A stretch of DNA of 64,000 nucleotides from Pseudoxanthomonas sp. PXM03 (GTDB lineage Bacteria; Pseudomonadota; Gammaproteobacteria; Xanthomonadales; Xanthomonadaceae). The stretch's first letter is position 1, and the number at the start of each line of letters is the position of its first letter. The translations under genes and the position numbers were made by a program. The DNA is taken from positions 372,001 to 436,000 of the forward strand of contig NZ_JACVAU010000002.1 of NCBI RefSeq assembly GCF_014852005.1, read 5' to 3'. Positions 1 through 9,138 of this stretch are shown here, piece by piece. The notes under the pieces are model-generated. The model was given only the letters and a program-made list of their open reading frames with translations. It was not told the DNA's origin and ran no database searches.

Positions 1-91
1 GCCGGATCACCCATTGCACCCTCCGTGCTTGCGGGTAGGCGGCGATTTGGGTATCACAGTGCGACGGGGTGTCGGCCCCCAGGGGACAGCA

Positions 92-3000
92 TTGGCGATA
101 CACCAGGACCTTTGGCGGCCCGTGCACTGGGCGCAACGCTTCGCGGCGGCGTTCGCGTGGCTGTTGGCCGCCACCTTCACCCTGGTGAACATCGGCGGCG
201 TGCACTTCGTCGACGACAGCGTGCCGGTGATCGGCGTGATGGTGGCCATCGCCACCTGGCGCAGCGAGCAGCGCCCGGTGCGTCTCGCCGTCGCCGGGCT
301 GCTCGCGGTGCTGTTCCTGCTGCACCTGTGGCATTTCCACGCGCTCGGCACCTGCCTGGTCCTGGCCGCGACCGCGATCATCGTGTGGACGCGGTTGTGG
401 CGCGGCTTCTGGCCCGAGTTCGTCATGCGCGTATTCGCCGCGGCACTGCTGCTGCTCGCCGTGCAACCGGTGCTGGGCGCGCTGCAGCCGGGCGGCGTGG
501 CCGAGATCGGCTGGTCGGTCGCGCTGTCGGCGCTGGCGATGTTCCTGCTGGTCTATACGCCATCGCTGCGCTCGGGCCGCACGCTCGACGCAAGTACCGA
601 ACTGGTCGCCTTCGTGCTGGCGTTCGCGGCGCTCGCCCTGATCGGCTGGCACGTTCCCGGCAGCCTGGTCGGCAAGATGGGCGTGGCCTATCCGCCCATG
701 CGGCCCATCTCCACGCTCTGCGTGGCGCTCGTGGCGCTGGCCCTGCTGCTGCGCCAGCGCGAACAGGAACGGCCGGCGTGGATCCTGCTGGCCGTGGTCA
801 CCGTTCCGTTGCTGCTCACGCTGCTGCAGACGCTCGGAGGCATCGTCACCCCGGCGAATGCCCTCCTGCATCGGCTCGGCTGGCTGCCTCGCCTCACCAC
901 ACCCCTGATCGGAGGCTATACCGACTACGGCGTGCTCACCGCATGGCTGGCGGTTGCCGTGTTGCCGCAGGCACTGGAGCGCTGGGAAAGCCTGCGCTGG
1001 GGCATCACCCGCGGTCTCGGCATCGCGATGGCCTCGGTCGCCGGCATGGCGGCGCTGGGCCTGCTGATCCAGTTGCCTTATCACCGTGAAGGCCTGTCGA
1101 TCTACCAGGTATCGCTGACCGCGTCGGCGCAACTGGTGGCGGTGGGCCTGGCACTGGCGGTGGCGGGCGAGAACTCGCTGCGCCATCGCCTGCTCGGCGT
1201 CATGCCGATGGCGGCGGCGCTGCTCCTCGGCGGCATGTACTGGGTCGCCGCGACGGCCGATCGCGATGCGATGGCGCGCCGCGTGATGGAAATCCAGACC
1301 GCCAGCGCCACACCCACCTTCCTGCGCGGCATGGAACTGCGCCGCGGCGCATTGCGCCAGTTGTCCGCCGCGCTGGCTGCGGCCCGGCCGGACGCCGCCG
1401 AGACCCTCTTCGACCAGCATGTCGAGGACATGGTGCGTGTCTACGGCGCATTCCGTGTCGTGCGCAGCGTGGGCGACGACGGCAGCGAGCTGCGGTGGGT
1501 GCGGCCTGGCTTCGATGCCCCCGCAGCGCCCTCGCCCGCCGGGCCGGTGGCGGAAGAAGGCCACCTGCAATCGGTCCCTGGCGGCTGGTGGCTGACCGTC
1601 GATGTCGCGGGGCGGCGCACGCAGGCCTTCGTCGCGCTGGATGACTTCGTCACGACACTGAGCAAGGCGGTGCTCTCGGACCGCCCCGTGCGCGCGACGG
1701 CCGAGGGCATGGCCACGGTGGAACACGGCCAGCCCGTGGGGGCGCCGCTCTCGGTGCAGACGGTCGCGCTACCGGGCCACGATGTGCGGCTGGAACTGTG
1801 GTCGCCGCCGGCACTCAGCTCGTTCGTGCTGCCGCGCGCCCTGGTGGTGGGCGGCCTGAGCAGCGGGCTGCTGATCGCGTTCGTGCTGTTCCTGCTCGAA
1901 CTCTCGCGGCGGCGCTCATCGGAAGCGGCGGAGACCGCGCGCTCACTGCTTCTGGAGACCGAACGCCGCCTGGATGCGCAGCGGCGACTGAATGATGCCG
2001 CCGCGATGGACAGCGCCACCGGCCTGCCGCGTTTCTCGGCCCAGGCCAACCTCATCACCGAGAGGATCGCGACGCCCTCCATGTCGGGCCACGGCCTGGC
2101 GATCATGGACCTGGACGGCTTCGGCATGGTCAACGATTCGTTCGGCCACGACGGCGGCGATGAAGTGCTGCGCCGCATGGGCCAGCGCATCTCGGCGGCA
2201 TGCGGCGAACAGGGTTTCGTGTACCGCTACGGTGGCGAGGGCTTCCTCGCGCATTTCGCCGACATCGACATCGACCAGCTCACCCGCATCGCCGAAGACA
2301 TCCGCCGCGCCGTGGGGCAGCCGATCGCGCTGTATTCCACGCATCCCTCCTTCACCGTCACGGCCAGCATCGGCCTGGCCCATTCGCCCGAACACGGCGT
2401 TGACCTGCAGACCCTCCTGCGCAGCGCCGACGATGCCCGGCACCTCGCCAAGCGCGCAGGCCGCAACCAGGTGCGACTGCCCTCCGCCAGCACGCAGCAG
2501 GAAGCCAACGACCGCCTGAGCCGCGTGACCGCCCTGCGCGAAGCCGTCGCCCGCGGCCAGTTGCGGCTGGCGTACCAGCCCGTGGTGGCAGGCGACACGC
2601 TGCAGCTGACCGGATTCGAGGCACTCGCACGCTGGCGACATCCCGCATGGGGCGAGGTGCCGCCATCGGTGTTCATCCCGCTGGCGGAAAGCGCGGGGTT
2701 GATGGAAGACATCGGCCATTTCGTGCTCGAACAGGCCTGCCAGCAGTTGTCCCGCTGGCGTGCGATGGGCCTGCGCACGCTGGGCATGGCGGTGAACCTG
2801 TCGCCCAGCCAGCTGGGCCAGCCCACCCTGGCGCCGTGGATCGCCGACTGCCTCCAGCGGCACGCACTGCCCGCCAACGCACTGACGCTCGAACTCACCG
2901 AGAGCGTGCTGGTGGAAGACATGGGCGCGGCGCAGCAGATGCTGCAGTCCCTGCATGCGCTCGGCGTGCAGCTCGCGCTGGATGACTTCGGCACCGGCTA

Positions 3001-3295
3001 TTCCAGCATGTCGTACCTGCAGCGCCTGCCGCTGGACATCATCAAGATCGACCGCAGTTTCGTCGACGGCATCGCCGCGGAAAGCACCGACCGCGCCATC
3101 GCACGCACCATCCTCGTGCTCGCCCACGAAATGGGCCTGCGCACGATCGCCGAAGGCGTCGAGACCGCCGAACAGATGCACGCGCTGCAGCAGATGCGCT
3201 GCGATGAGATGCAGGGTTATTTCTTCGGCCGGCCGATGGAAGTCGAAGAGGCCACCGCATTGGCACGCGGCGAGCTGCGCCAGGCACAGACGTAA
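92..3295 (+). CDS. Membrane GGDEF-EAL protein, probable c-di-GMP phosphodiesterase
   Basis: About 1067 aa. The N-terminal ~400 residues are a run of hydrophobic helices, followed by a probable periplasmic loop, one more helix near residue 590, then cytoplasmic GGDEF and EAL domains. The GGDEF signature reads GGEGF (residues 714-718), so the fourth position lacks the usual acidic residue and cyclase activity is doubtful. The EAL domain looks intact: EAL at 843-845, DDFGTGYSS at about 964, plus KIDRSFV, AEGVE and QGYFFGRP. It therefore probably hydrolyses c-di-GMP, with the GGDEF domain perhaps sensing GTP. TTG at 92 was chosen because AGGGGA lies 5 nt upstream; the frame is open back to 14. 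The gene converges on the DUF1501 gene. Confidence 0.85.
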   Translation: MAIHQDLWRPVHWAQRFAAAFAWLLAATFTLVNIGGVHFVDDSVPVIGVMVAIATWRSEQRPVRLAVAGLLAVLFLLHLWHFHALGTCLVLAATAIIVWTRLWRGFWPEFVMRVFAAALLLLAVQPVLGALQPGGVAEIGWSVALSALAMFLLVYTPSLRSGRTLDASTELVAFVLAFAALALIGWHVPGSLVGKMGVAYPPMRPISTLCVALVALALLLRQREQERPAWILLAVVTVPLLLTLLQTLGGIVTPANALLHRLGWLPRLTTPLIGGYTDYGVLTAWLAVAVLPQALERWESLRWGITRGLGIAMASVAGMAALGLLIQLPYHREGLSIYQVSLTASAQLVAVGLALAVAGENSLRHRLLGVMPMAAALLLGGMYWVAATADRDAMARRVMEIQTASATPTFLRGMELRRGALRQLSAALAAARPDAAETLFDQHVEDMVRVYGAFRVVRSVGDDGSELRWVRPGFDAPAAPSPAGPVAEEGHLQSVPGGWWLTVDVAGRRTQAFVALDDFVTTLSKAVLSDRPVRATAEGMATVEHGQPVGAPLSVQTVALPGHDVRLELWSPPALSSFVLPRALVVGGLSSGLLIAFVLFLLELSRRRSSEAAETARSLLLETERRLDAQRRLNDAAAMDSATGLPRFSAQANLITERIATPSMSGHGLAIMDLDGFGMVNDSFGHDGGDEVLRRMGQRISAACGEQGFVYRYGGEGFLAHFADIDIDQLTRIAEDIRRAVGQPIALYSTHPSFTVTASIGLAHSPEHGVDLQTLLRSADDARHLAKRAGRNQVRLPSASTQQEANDRLSRVTALREAVARGQLRLAYQPVVAGDTLQLTGFEALARWRHPAWGEVPPSVFIPLAESAGLMEDIGHFVLEQACQQLSRWRAMGLRTLGMAVNLSPSQLGQPTLAPWIADCLQRHALPANALTLELTESVLVEDMGAAQQMLQSLHALGVQLALDDFGTGYSSMSYLQRLPLDIIKIDRSFVDGIAAESTDRAIARTILVLAHEMGLRTIAEGVETAEQMHALQQMRCDEMQGYFFGRPMEVEEATALARGELRQAQT

Positions 3296-3311
3296 CCGGG
3301 CGCGTTTCGCC

Positions 3312-4445
3312 TTATCCGCGCAGCAGGCCCGTCATCGCCGCCGCGGCGTGGCTGTCCGGGAAGACGCGGGCCTCCAATGCCGATGTCGCGATGCCCAGGT
3401 GATCACCGATCACGCCCTTGAACACGCTGCGCAGGTCGGTCGTCGCACGCAGGTCGCGGTCCTCGTTGAGCTGTGCCGGCGCAAGGCCTGGCCAGTCGCC
3501 TGCGATGCGCCCTCCCGCCACCGCACCGCCGGCCAGCATCGCCAGCGTGCCGGTACCGTGGTCGGTGCCGCCGGTGCCGTTGACGGCGGCCGTGCGCCCG
3601 AATTCGGTCACCACCATCACCACCGTGCGCGCCCAGAGCGCGCCGATGCCGTCATGGAACTGGCGCAGGCCCAGGTCCAGTTCGGCTAGCTTGCGCGCCA
3701 GCACCGGCCCCTGCTGCGCATGGGTATCCCAACCGGTGTTTTCGACAAAGCCGATGCGCGGGCCATCGGGTGCGGCCATGAAGCGCGCCGCCGCCGCCAT
3801 CGCCTGCGGCAGGCGCACCACGTTGCCGCCCGCCTGCATGGCCTGCGCCGCGACCGCCTGTTCGAACGGCTGCGCGAGCTGCGCATCGGCGGCGTAGAGC
3901 GGTTGCAGGCGCTGCAGCAGGATCGGATTGACGTCTTCCGGCAATGGCGGCGACCACGTCGTCGCGTCGGCCGGCCCGCGCAGGATCAACGGCATTACCG
4001 TGCCGACCGCAAGTGCACGCGATGACGGCAACGCGGCGACGCAGCGGTTGAGCCAGCCGTTCGAGGCTCCACCGCCCACGGCGGTGCCGCTCTCCAGGTT
4101 GTCCTGTGCCTCGAAGTGCGAACGCAGCCGGTACGGCGGTGCCACGGCGAGCACCGGCAACCATTCGCGACGGGCGTGGAGTTCATGACTGAAGGCCAGC
4201 GCCGGATGGAGCGCGAAGTCGGCATCGAGCCGGCGCGCATCTTTCACCATCAGTGCCCCGCGCAAGCGCGCCAGCAGGGGATCGCCGACAGGAATCACCG
4301 CGTGCAGGCCGTCCAGGCCGCCCCGCAGCAGGACGACCAGCAACCGTGTGTCCTGTGCATCGGCGGCGCCTGCCAGCCGCGGCCACAGGCTGAGCGTGAT
4401 CGCGGCACCGCCGGCCGCGAGGAAATGGCGTCGGGTCAGTCTCAC
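3312..4445 (-). CDS. DUF1501 family secreted protein
   Basis: 377 aa. The N-terminus has a Tat-like twin-arginine signal (TRRHFLAAGG followed by a hydrophobic stretch ending AGA). The mature part has the DUF1501 (sulfatase-like fold) features LLVVLLRGGLDGL and TEFGRTAAVNGTGGTDHGTG. The start is GTG at 4445 with GGAGGA seven bases upstream; the frame runs open much further upstream inside the neighbour. It begins 2 nt after the stop of the DUF1800 gene, so the two are co-transcribed. DUF1501 and DUF1800 proteins are commonly paired; the biochemical role is not established, and an exported complex is only an inference. Confidence 0.9.
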   Translation of the reverse strand: MRLTRRHFLAAGGAAITLSLWPRLAGAADAQDTRLLVVLLRGGLDGLHAVIPVGDPLLARLRGALMVKDARRLDADFALHPALAFSHELHARREWLPVLAVAPPYRLRSHFEAQDNLESGTAVGGGASNGWLNRCVAALPSSRALAVGTVMPLILRGPADATTWSPPLPEDVNPILLQRLQPLYAADAQLAQPFEQAVAAQAMQAGGNVVRLPQAMAAAARFMAAPDGPRIGFVENTGWDTHAQQGPVLARKLAELDLGLRQFHDGIGALWARTVVMVVTEFGRTAAVNGTGGTDHGTGTLAMLAGGAVAGGRIAGDWPGLAPAQLNEDRDLRATTDLRSVFKGVIGDHLGIATSALEARVFPDSHAAAAMTGLLRG

Positions 4446-4447
4446 TG

Positions 4448-5842
4448 TCAGCTCCTCCACTGGAAGGCGGGACTGGCGAACAGCAACGCCAGCCCTTCGC
4501 GCGGCGATTCGGCGCGTCGCAACGCCAAAGCGGTATCCGCACCCAGCTGCGGACCGAAGACGTCCCCGGCGACGCGCAGCGGATCCGGGCCGGTGCCCGT
4601 CGCGGTCTCGGCCAGCGTCTGCGCGGCCTGGATGCGCTTCCACACCGCGTCGGAGCCACTCCATTCCGCCGCATCGTCGGCAAAGCCCGCGGGCGAGCGC
4701 GGCGTGAACGGCGGTTGCCCCAACCTTCCCAGCAATCCGACCAGTGCCCGCGGCTGTTCGCCTGGCAACGTGCCGGTGCTGCGCAGTGCCGACACGACGA
4801 AGTCGTCCGGTGTCTTCAGCTTGCGTGCGTCGGGCGCCCAGGCTTCTGGGCTGTCGATCATCGCCGCGTACACGGCGCGCAACGCACCGCCGCTGCGCTC
4901 CCACGCCCCGGCCATGCGATCCACCAGCGCACGTGGCGGTGCGTCGCTGACGAAATGCCGCGCAAGCTTGCCGCAGACGTGGCGCGCCGTGGCGGGGTGC
5001 ACCGCCAGGTCGCGCAGGATGGCGCGGCCCTGGGCTTCGCCCTCCGCCGCGTAGCGACGCCCGAGCACGTCGCGCGTGCCCGCTTCGTGCGCGTTGGCGC
5101 GGAACCGGAACGCCGTCGCAGAACCCGCCCCGGCGTCGCGCGGCAACGGCAGGCTCCAGCCGGTGATCGCGCGCGCGAGTTCGCGCACGTCCTCCTGGGC
5201 GTAACCGCCATCGACGCCCAGCGTATGCAGCTCCAGGATCTCGCGCGCGAGGTTCTCGTTGAGGCCTGTGCGCGGCGCATCGTCGCCTCCGTCTTCCCTG
5301 CGGCGACGCGCGCGCTGTGCCAGGCGCGACTGTTCGCCCATCGACCGCACGTTGTCCAGGTAACGCAGCATCGCGGGGTGTTGTTCCACCGCGACCAGCA
5401 GGTCGGCGAAGGTACCGGTCACGTGCGGGCGGATCGCTTCGCGCTCCATGGGCGCGGCATACAGGGCCGCCGTTCGCTTGTCGGCGGAGACGGCGAAATG
5501 GTTCGACCAGAACCGCGCCAGGCGCTCGACGAAATCCTGCTCGGTGTCCACCGCGTGCCGATACCTCCAACCCAGTTCCCCTAATTGCAGGCGCGCGAAC
5601 CGCTCGCGGAATCCCGTCGCCGGATCACCGTTTCCATTGCGGGCGGCGCGCCGCGCACGCAGGTAGTCGTATTCCTGCCGCAGGTAGTCCGCACTTGTCG
5701 GCAAGGGGGTGCGTGGCGCGGTGGCGGGCAGATCGAGCTGTGCATGCAGCCAGCCGCGCGGATCGTCGACCTGCGCCAGCGTGCCGGGCCGTGCACCCAG
5801 GCCGAAGCGGTTGGCGGCGCTGATGGTTTCGCGGCGGATCAT
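4448..5842 (-). CDS. DUF1800 family protein
   Basis: 464 aa, typical DUF1800 length. Recognisable family stretches are RFGLGARPG near the N-terminus, LARFWSNHFAVS, NENLAREILELHTLGV and ARAITGW. No clear signal peptide precedes MIRRETISAANRFG. It is the first gene of a two-gene operon with the DUF1501 gene 2 nt downstream. The start at 5842 matches the conserved N-terminal sequence; the ribosome-binding site is weak. Function is unknown for the family. A LysR gene follows upstream on the same strand, about 70 bp away. Confidence 0.9.
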   Translation of the reverse strand: MIRRETISAANRFGLGARPGTLAQVDDPRGWLHAQLDLPATAPRTPLPTSADYLRQEYDYLRARRAARNGNGDPATGFRERFARLQLGELGWRYRHAVDTEQDFVERLARFWSNHFAVSADKRTAALYAAPMEREAIRPHVTGTFADLLVAVEQHPAMLRYLDNVRSMGEQSRLAQRARRRREDGGDDAPRTGLNENLAREILELHTLGVDGGYAQEDVRELARAITGWSLPLPRDAGAGSATAFRFRANAHEAGTRDVLGRRYAAEGEAQGRAILRDLAVHPATARHVCGKLARHFVSDAPPRALVDRMAGAWERSGGALRAVYAAMIDSPEAWAPDARKLKTPDDFVVSALRSTGTLPGEQPRALVGLLGRLGQPPFTPRSPAGFADDAAEWSGSDAVWKRIQAAQTLAETATGTGPDPLRVAGDVFGPQLGADTALALRRAESPREGLALLFASPAFQWRS

Positions 5843-5913
5843 CGGGGAGTTCCGTGGAGCGATACTCCTTCCAACGCGCGGCCCGCACCTGCGTTGACAC
5901 GCATCACGCATCG

Positions 5914-6846
5914 TCAGCGATGTCGACGCGGCTTCACCCGACTGGATGCGCCGACCTGGCCCTCGCGCAATTGCGCCATGAACGCGCGTCCCGCCGGGCC
6001 CGGCGGCGTGTCCTTTCGCCATACCGCGCGCATCGGCATCTGCGCGTAGCGCGGATCGGCGTCGGCGATGCGCAGGCGTTTCAGGCGGCCCGCCGCGAGG
6101 TCCTCTTCGACGATGTGCAGCGGCATGTGGCCCCAGCCCAGGCCCGCACGCAGGAAAGCATGCTTGGCGCCCAGATCGGCCAGCCGCCACGTCAGCGGCG
6201 ACTGCACCGCGAAATCGCGACCTGCCGTCAGCGGTGTGCGATCGGTGAGCACCAGTTGCACATGCTGCGCCAATGCCTTCGTCGGAACAGTGCCGCTGAT
6301 GCTGGCCATTGCATGCGCGGGCGCGACCACGGTGACGAAGGGCACCGACAACAGCGGCTCCACTGCCAGCACGTCCGGCAGTTCCGGCAACGAGCCCACT
6401 ACGCCGATGCGGCAAGTGCCGTCCAGCACCGGCTGGATCACGCCGCCCAGCACTTCCACGTAGAGCCGCAACGGCGTGTGCGGAAACGCGATGCCGCTGT
6501 GCGCGGCGGCGCGCGTCAGTGCGCCCATCGGGAACATGACGTCCACCGCGACCGACAGTTCCGGCTCCAGTCCCTCGGCCATGCTGCGGGCACGCGCCTT
6601 GAAGGTGTCCATGTGCCCGGCCACCGCGCGCGCTTCCACCAGCAGCGCGCGGCCGGCGTCGGTGAGTTGCGGGTAGCGGGCACCGCGGTCGAACAGCGTG
6701 ACGCCGAGTTGCAGTTCCAGGTTCGCCAGCGTCTGGCTGACCACCGACTGGGCACGCCGCAGCTTGCGCCCCGCGGCGGAGAAGCTGCCCTGCTCGGCGG
6801 CGGCGATGAAGGTGCGGAGCTGGTCGAGCGTGACGGCATCGAGCAT
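5914..6846 (-). CDS. LysR family transcriptional regulator
   Basis: 310 aa. A winged helix-turn-helix occupies residues ~5-62 (LDQLRTFIAAAEQGSFSAAG, then RAQSVVSQTLANLE) and a LysR substrate-binding domain follows (~90-290). The start MLDAVTLDQL at 6846 gives standard LysR length. It is transcribed divergently from the DoxX gene across 116 bp with an AT-rich centre, the usual layout for a LysR protein controlling its neighbour and itself. The effector is unknown. Confidence 0.9.
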   Translation of the reverse strand: MLDAVTLDQLRTFIAAAEQGSFSAAGRKLRRAQSVVSQTLANLELQLGVTLFDRGARYPQLTDAGRALLVEARAVAGHMDTFKARARSMAEGLEPELSVAVDVMFPMGALTRAAAHSGIAFPHTPLRLYVEVLGGVIQPVLDGTCRIGVVGSLPELPDVLAVEPLLSVPFVTVVAPAHAMASISGTVPTKALAQHVQLVLTDRTPLTAGRDFAVQSPLTWRLADLGAKHAFLRAGLGWGHMPLHIVEEDLAAGRLKRLRIADADPRYAQMPMRAVWRKDTPPGPAGRAFMAQLREGQVGASSRVKPRRHR

Positions 6847-6864
6847 GTATCGCTCCAGGCGATG

Positions 6865-6883
6865 GATATCATCGAAATATATA
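6865..6883. promoter_or_regulatory. AT-rich divergent promoter/LysR site
   Basis: The only AT-rich stretch in the LysR-doxX intergenic region. It contains GATATC and ATATATAG, with T and A spaced about as in a T-N11-A LysR box, and -10-like TATATA for the rightward doxX gene. Assignment is by position and composition only. Confidence 0.35.
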
Positions 6884-6962
6884 GGCTTCCGGGATGCATC
6901 GCCACGGCCTAACCTGCGCTCCGTACCCGCTGCACCCACCACCTCATTCCCTGGAGTCCACC

Positions 6963-7376
6963 ATGTCCACTGTTACCGCTACCCCGACCACCACCCGCCT
7001 TCCCGCCCTGCGTGGCGCCGCCGACCTGGTCGGCCGCAGCCTGCTCGCCTCGCTGTTCGTCATCTCCGGCCTCGGCAAGCTGGCCGCCTACGCCGGTACC
7101 GCCGGCTACATGGAGTCCGTCGGCGTCCCCGGCGCCCTGCTGCCGCTGGTCATCGCGCTGGAAGTGCTCGGCGGCCTGGCCATCATCGCCGGCTACAGGA
7201 CCCGCATCGTCGCCAGCATTCTTGCGGTGTTCTCCATCGCCAGCGCCGTGCTGTTCCACAGCAACCTGGGCGACCAGATCCAGCAGATCATGTTCCTGAA
7301 GAACTTCGCCATCGCCGGTGGCTTCATCACGCTGGCGGCCCGCGGTGCCGGCGGCTGGAGCATCGACAACCGCTGA
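6963..7376 (+). CDS. DoxX family membrane protein
   Basis: 137 aa with four predicted transmembrane helices. The DoxX signature region is LVGRSLLASLFVISGLGKL (residues ~23-42), then ALEVLGGLAIIAGYRTR. ATG at 6963 follows CTGGAGT by about 7 nt. DoxX proteins are small inner-membrane proteins linked to redox balance in several bacteria; substrate and mechanism are unsettled. The divergent LysR gene is the likely regulator. A strong hairpin follows. Confidence 0.88.
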   Translation: MSTVTATPTTTRLPALRGAADLVGRSLLASLFVISGLGKLAAYAGTAGYMESVGVPGALLPLVIALEVLGGLAIIAGYRTRIVASILAVFSIASAVLFHSNLGDQIQQIMFLKNFAIAGGFITLAARGAGGWSIDNR

Positions 7377-7401
7377 AGCGCCCTCGCTCCATGCGTCATG
7401 T

Positions 7402-7427
7402 GGAACGCCGGCACATGCCGGCGTTCC
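7402..7427 (+). terminator. Hairpin after doxX
   Basis: Perfect 11-bp inverted repeat GGAACGCCGGC/GCCGGCGTTCC with a 4-nt ACAT loop, starting 25 nt after the doxX stop. There is no clear U-tract after it, only GTTT a little downstream. Confidence 0.6.
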
Positions 7428-7514
7428 GCGTTTCCGGACCTTGCCCGCACGCTTGTACAAGCGTCCGCGGGAACGGCGTGCCAGCGTGCGGTCTGCCCCT
7501 TCGTGGAACCCCGC

Positions 7515-8600
7515 ATGCGCGGTCGCCTCCTGCTCGTCTTCGGTCTTGCCGTCCTGTCGATCGCGGGCCCTTCGGTCGCGTCCGACATCGGTCGCCTGCC
7601 GGTGACGCCCTTCGCCACGCTGCCGCTCGACGTGCGGCACCCGGAGAGCCTGGATGTCGATCCAGCGACCGGCGAGATCTATGCCGGGACCTTCGATGCA
7701 CGCATGCCGGAGTCCGCACGCAACAACCAGGTGCTCCGCTTCGCTGCCGATGGCCGGCTGCTGGCGCAGCGCCGCTTCGGGCCCACGCCGCTTACCGGGG
7801 TGACGTTCCGCGACGGCCATGTCTATGTACTGAACTTCGGCGCCTCGAAACTGCAACGGCTACCGGCACGGTTCGATGCGGACAGCCCGATCGAGGATGT
7901 CGCCACCTTCGCCGCACTGTCGCCACCTGCGCCGTCGACGCGGCGTATCGACAACCCCGACGGCAGCCACGACACGATCTCTTTCGGCTCGCAGGGTTTC
8001 CCGGCGATCAACGGACTGGTGTTCGACCGCGCCGGCACGCTGTATGTCTCCGACTCCTTCCAGGGTGCGATCTACCGCATCGCGAAGGCGACCACATGCC
8101 GGCCCTGCACCATCGACGTGTTCGCGCGCAATCCATTGTTCGCGACCACGGGCGCGCTGCCGTTCGGCGCGAACGGACTGGCCTTCAATGCCGACGAATC
8201 GATGCTCTATGTCAACAACGCCGGCGACGGGCGCGTGCTGCGCAAGCGCATGCCGGACGGTGCGATCGACGTGCTGGCCGACGGTACGTACGGCGCCGAT
8301 GGCCTGCTCTTCCACCAGGGACTGCTGTGGGTCGCCGCCAACCAGATCGACACGATCGTGGCACTGGACGAACAGGGTCGCGTGCGCCATCGTGCCGGCG
8401 ACTTCCTGGGTGTGGATGGCGACGGCACGCCGCGCGGCCTTTTGTTCCCCGCAGCGATCGCGGTGCAGGGACGCCGCATGATCGTCGCCAACCTGGCCCT
8501 GCCCCTCACCGCCGCGCGTGGCGATGAGTGGGAGGAGGACGTCACCCGCTGGAACCTCGTGCAGTTCGATCTTCCCGATCCGCCACCGCCTGCCCACTGA
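7515..8600 (+). CDS. Secreted SMP-30/NHL-like beta-propeller protein
   Basis: 361 aa. A signal peptide (MRGRLLLVFGLAVLSIAG, cleavage near VAS) precedes repeated beta-propeller blades of the SMP-30/strictosidine-synthase type: HPESLDVDPATGEIYAGT, INGLVFDRAGTLYVSD, ANGLAFNADESMLYVNN, ADGLLFHQGLLWVA. A C-x2-C pair (CRPC) lies mid-protein. ATG at 7515 was chosen for the signal peptide; the frame extends upstream. It heads a compact unit with the membrane protein 10 nt and the HD protein 21 nt downstream of their predecessors. The substrate cannot be read from the sequence; a lactonase or a binding propeller are both possible. Confidence 0.75.
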   Translation: MRGRLLLVFGLAVLSIAGPSVASDIGRLPVTPFATLPLDVRHPESLDVDPATGEIYAGTFDARMPESARNNQVLRFAADGRLLAQRRFGPTPLTGVTFRDGHVYVLNFGASKLQRLPARFDADSPIEDVATFAALSPPAPSTRRIDNPDGSHDTISFGSQGFPAINGLVFDRAGTLYVSDSFQGAIYRIAKATTCRPCTIDVFARNPLFATTGALPFGANGLAFNADESMLYVNNAGDGRVLRKRMPDGAIDVLADGTYGADGLLFHQGLLWVAANQIDTIVALDEQGRVRHRAGDFLGVDGDGTPRGLLFPAAIAVQGRRMIVANLALPLTAARGDEWEEDVTRWNLVQFDLPDPPPPAH

Positions 8601-8610
8601 GGAACATCCC

Positions 8611-9117
8611 ATGCTCAACATCACGCCCTTCGGCTGGTTCCACACCGCCATCAGCCTGGTCTCACTGTTCGGCGGCCTGTACGCGCTGCTGCGCTATCAC
8701 GACATCCGCTATGCGACGCCGCTCGGCAAGACGTACACGTGGTTCACCGTCGCCACCTGCATCACCAGCTTCTTCCTGATGCGGACCGGCAAGCTGAGCG
8801 AAGCGCACGGACTGACCGTGCTGACATTGATCGTGCTGGCGGTTGCGGTGCTGCTGGGACGCAACGCCGTGATCGGGTCGTGGCGGCACGTCGCTTCGGC
8901 GCTGGCGTTCACCCTGACGGTGTACTTCCACTTCATCCCCGGCTTCACCGAAACGCTCACGCGCGTGCCGATCGGTGCGCCGCTGGTATCCGGCCCGCAG
9001 GACCCGCTGCTGCAGAAGCTGGTGGGCGGCACCTTCCTGGTGTTCCTCGTCGGCATGGTGCTGCAGGTGCGAGCACTGCGCCGCGGACGCACGACCCTGG
9101 CACAGCCTGCGACCTGA
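8611..9117 (+). CDS. Integral membrane protein of unknown function
   Basis: 168 aa with about five hydrophobic segments. Histidines sit in or next to helices (GWFHTAIS, SEAHGLTV, VYFHFIPG), reminiscent of small haem- or metal-binding membrane proteins such as DUF2306-like proteins, but no family is firmly recognised. The start at 8611 follows a good GAGGAAC ribosome-binding site that overlaps the stop of the beta-propeller gene. It is probably co-transcribed with its neighbours on both sides. Confidence 0.75.
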   Translation: MLNITPFGWFHTAISLVSLFGGLYALLRYHDIRYATPLGKTYTWFTVATCITSFFLMRTGKLSEAHGLTVLTLIVLAVAVLLGRNAVIGSWRHVASALAFTLTVYFHFIPGFTETLTRVPIGAPLVSGPQDPLLQKLVGGTFLVFLVGMVLQVRALRRGRTTLAQPAT

Positions 9118-9138
9118 ACCAGCGGACGCGCGGCGGCC

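Noticed and set aside
1943-3181. 412-codon antisense frame in the GGDEF-EAL gene
   Set aside because: Shadow of the EAL coding frame in high-GC DNA.
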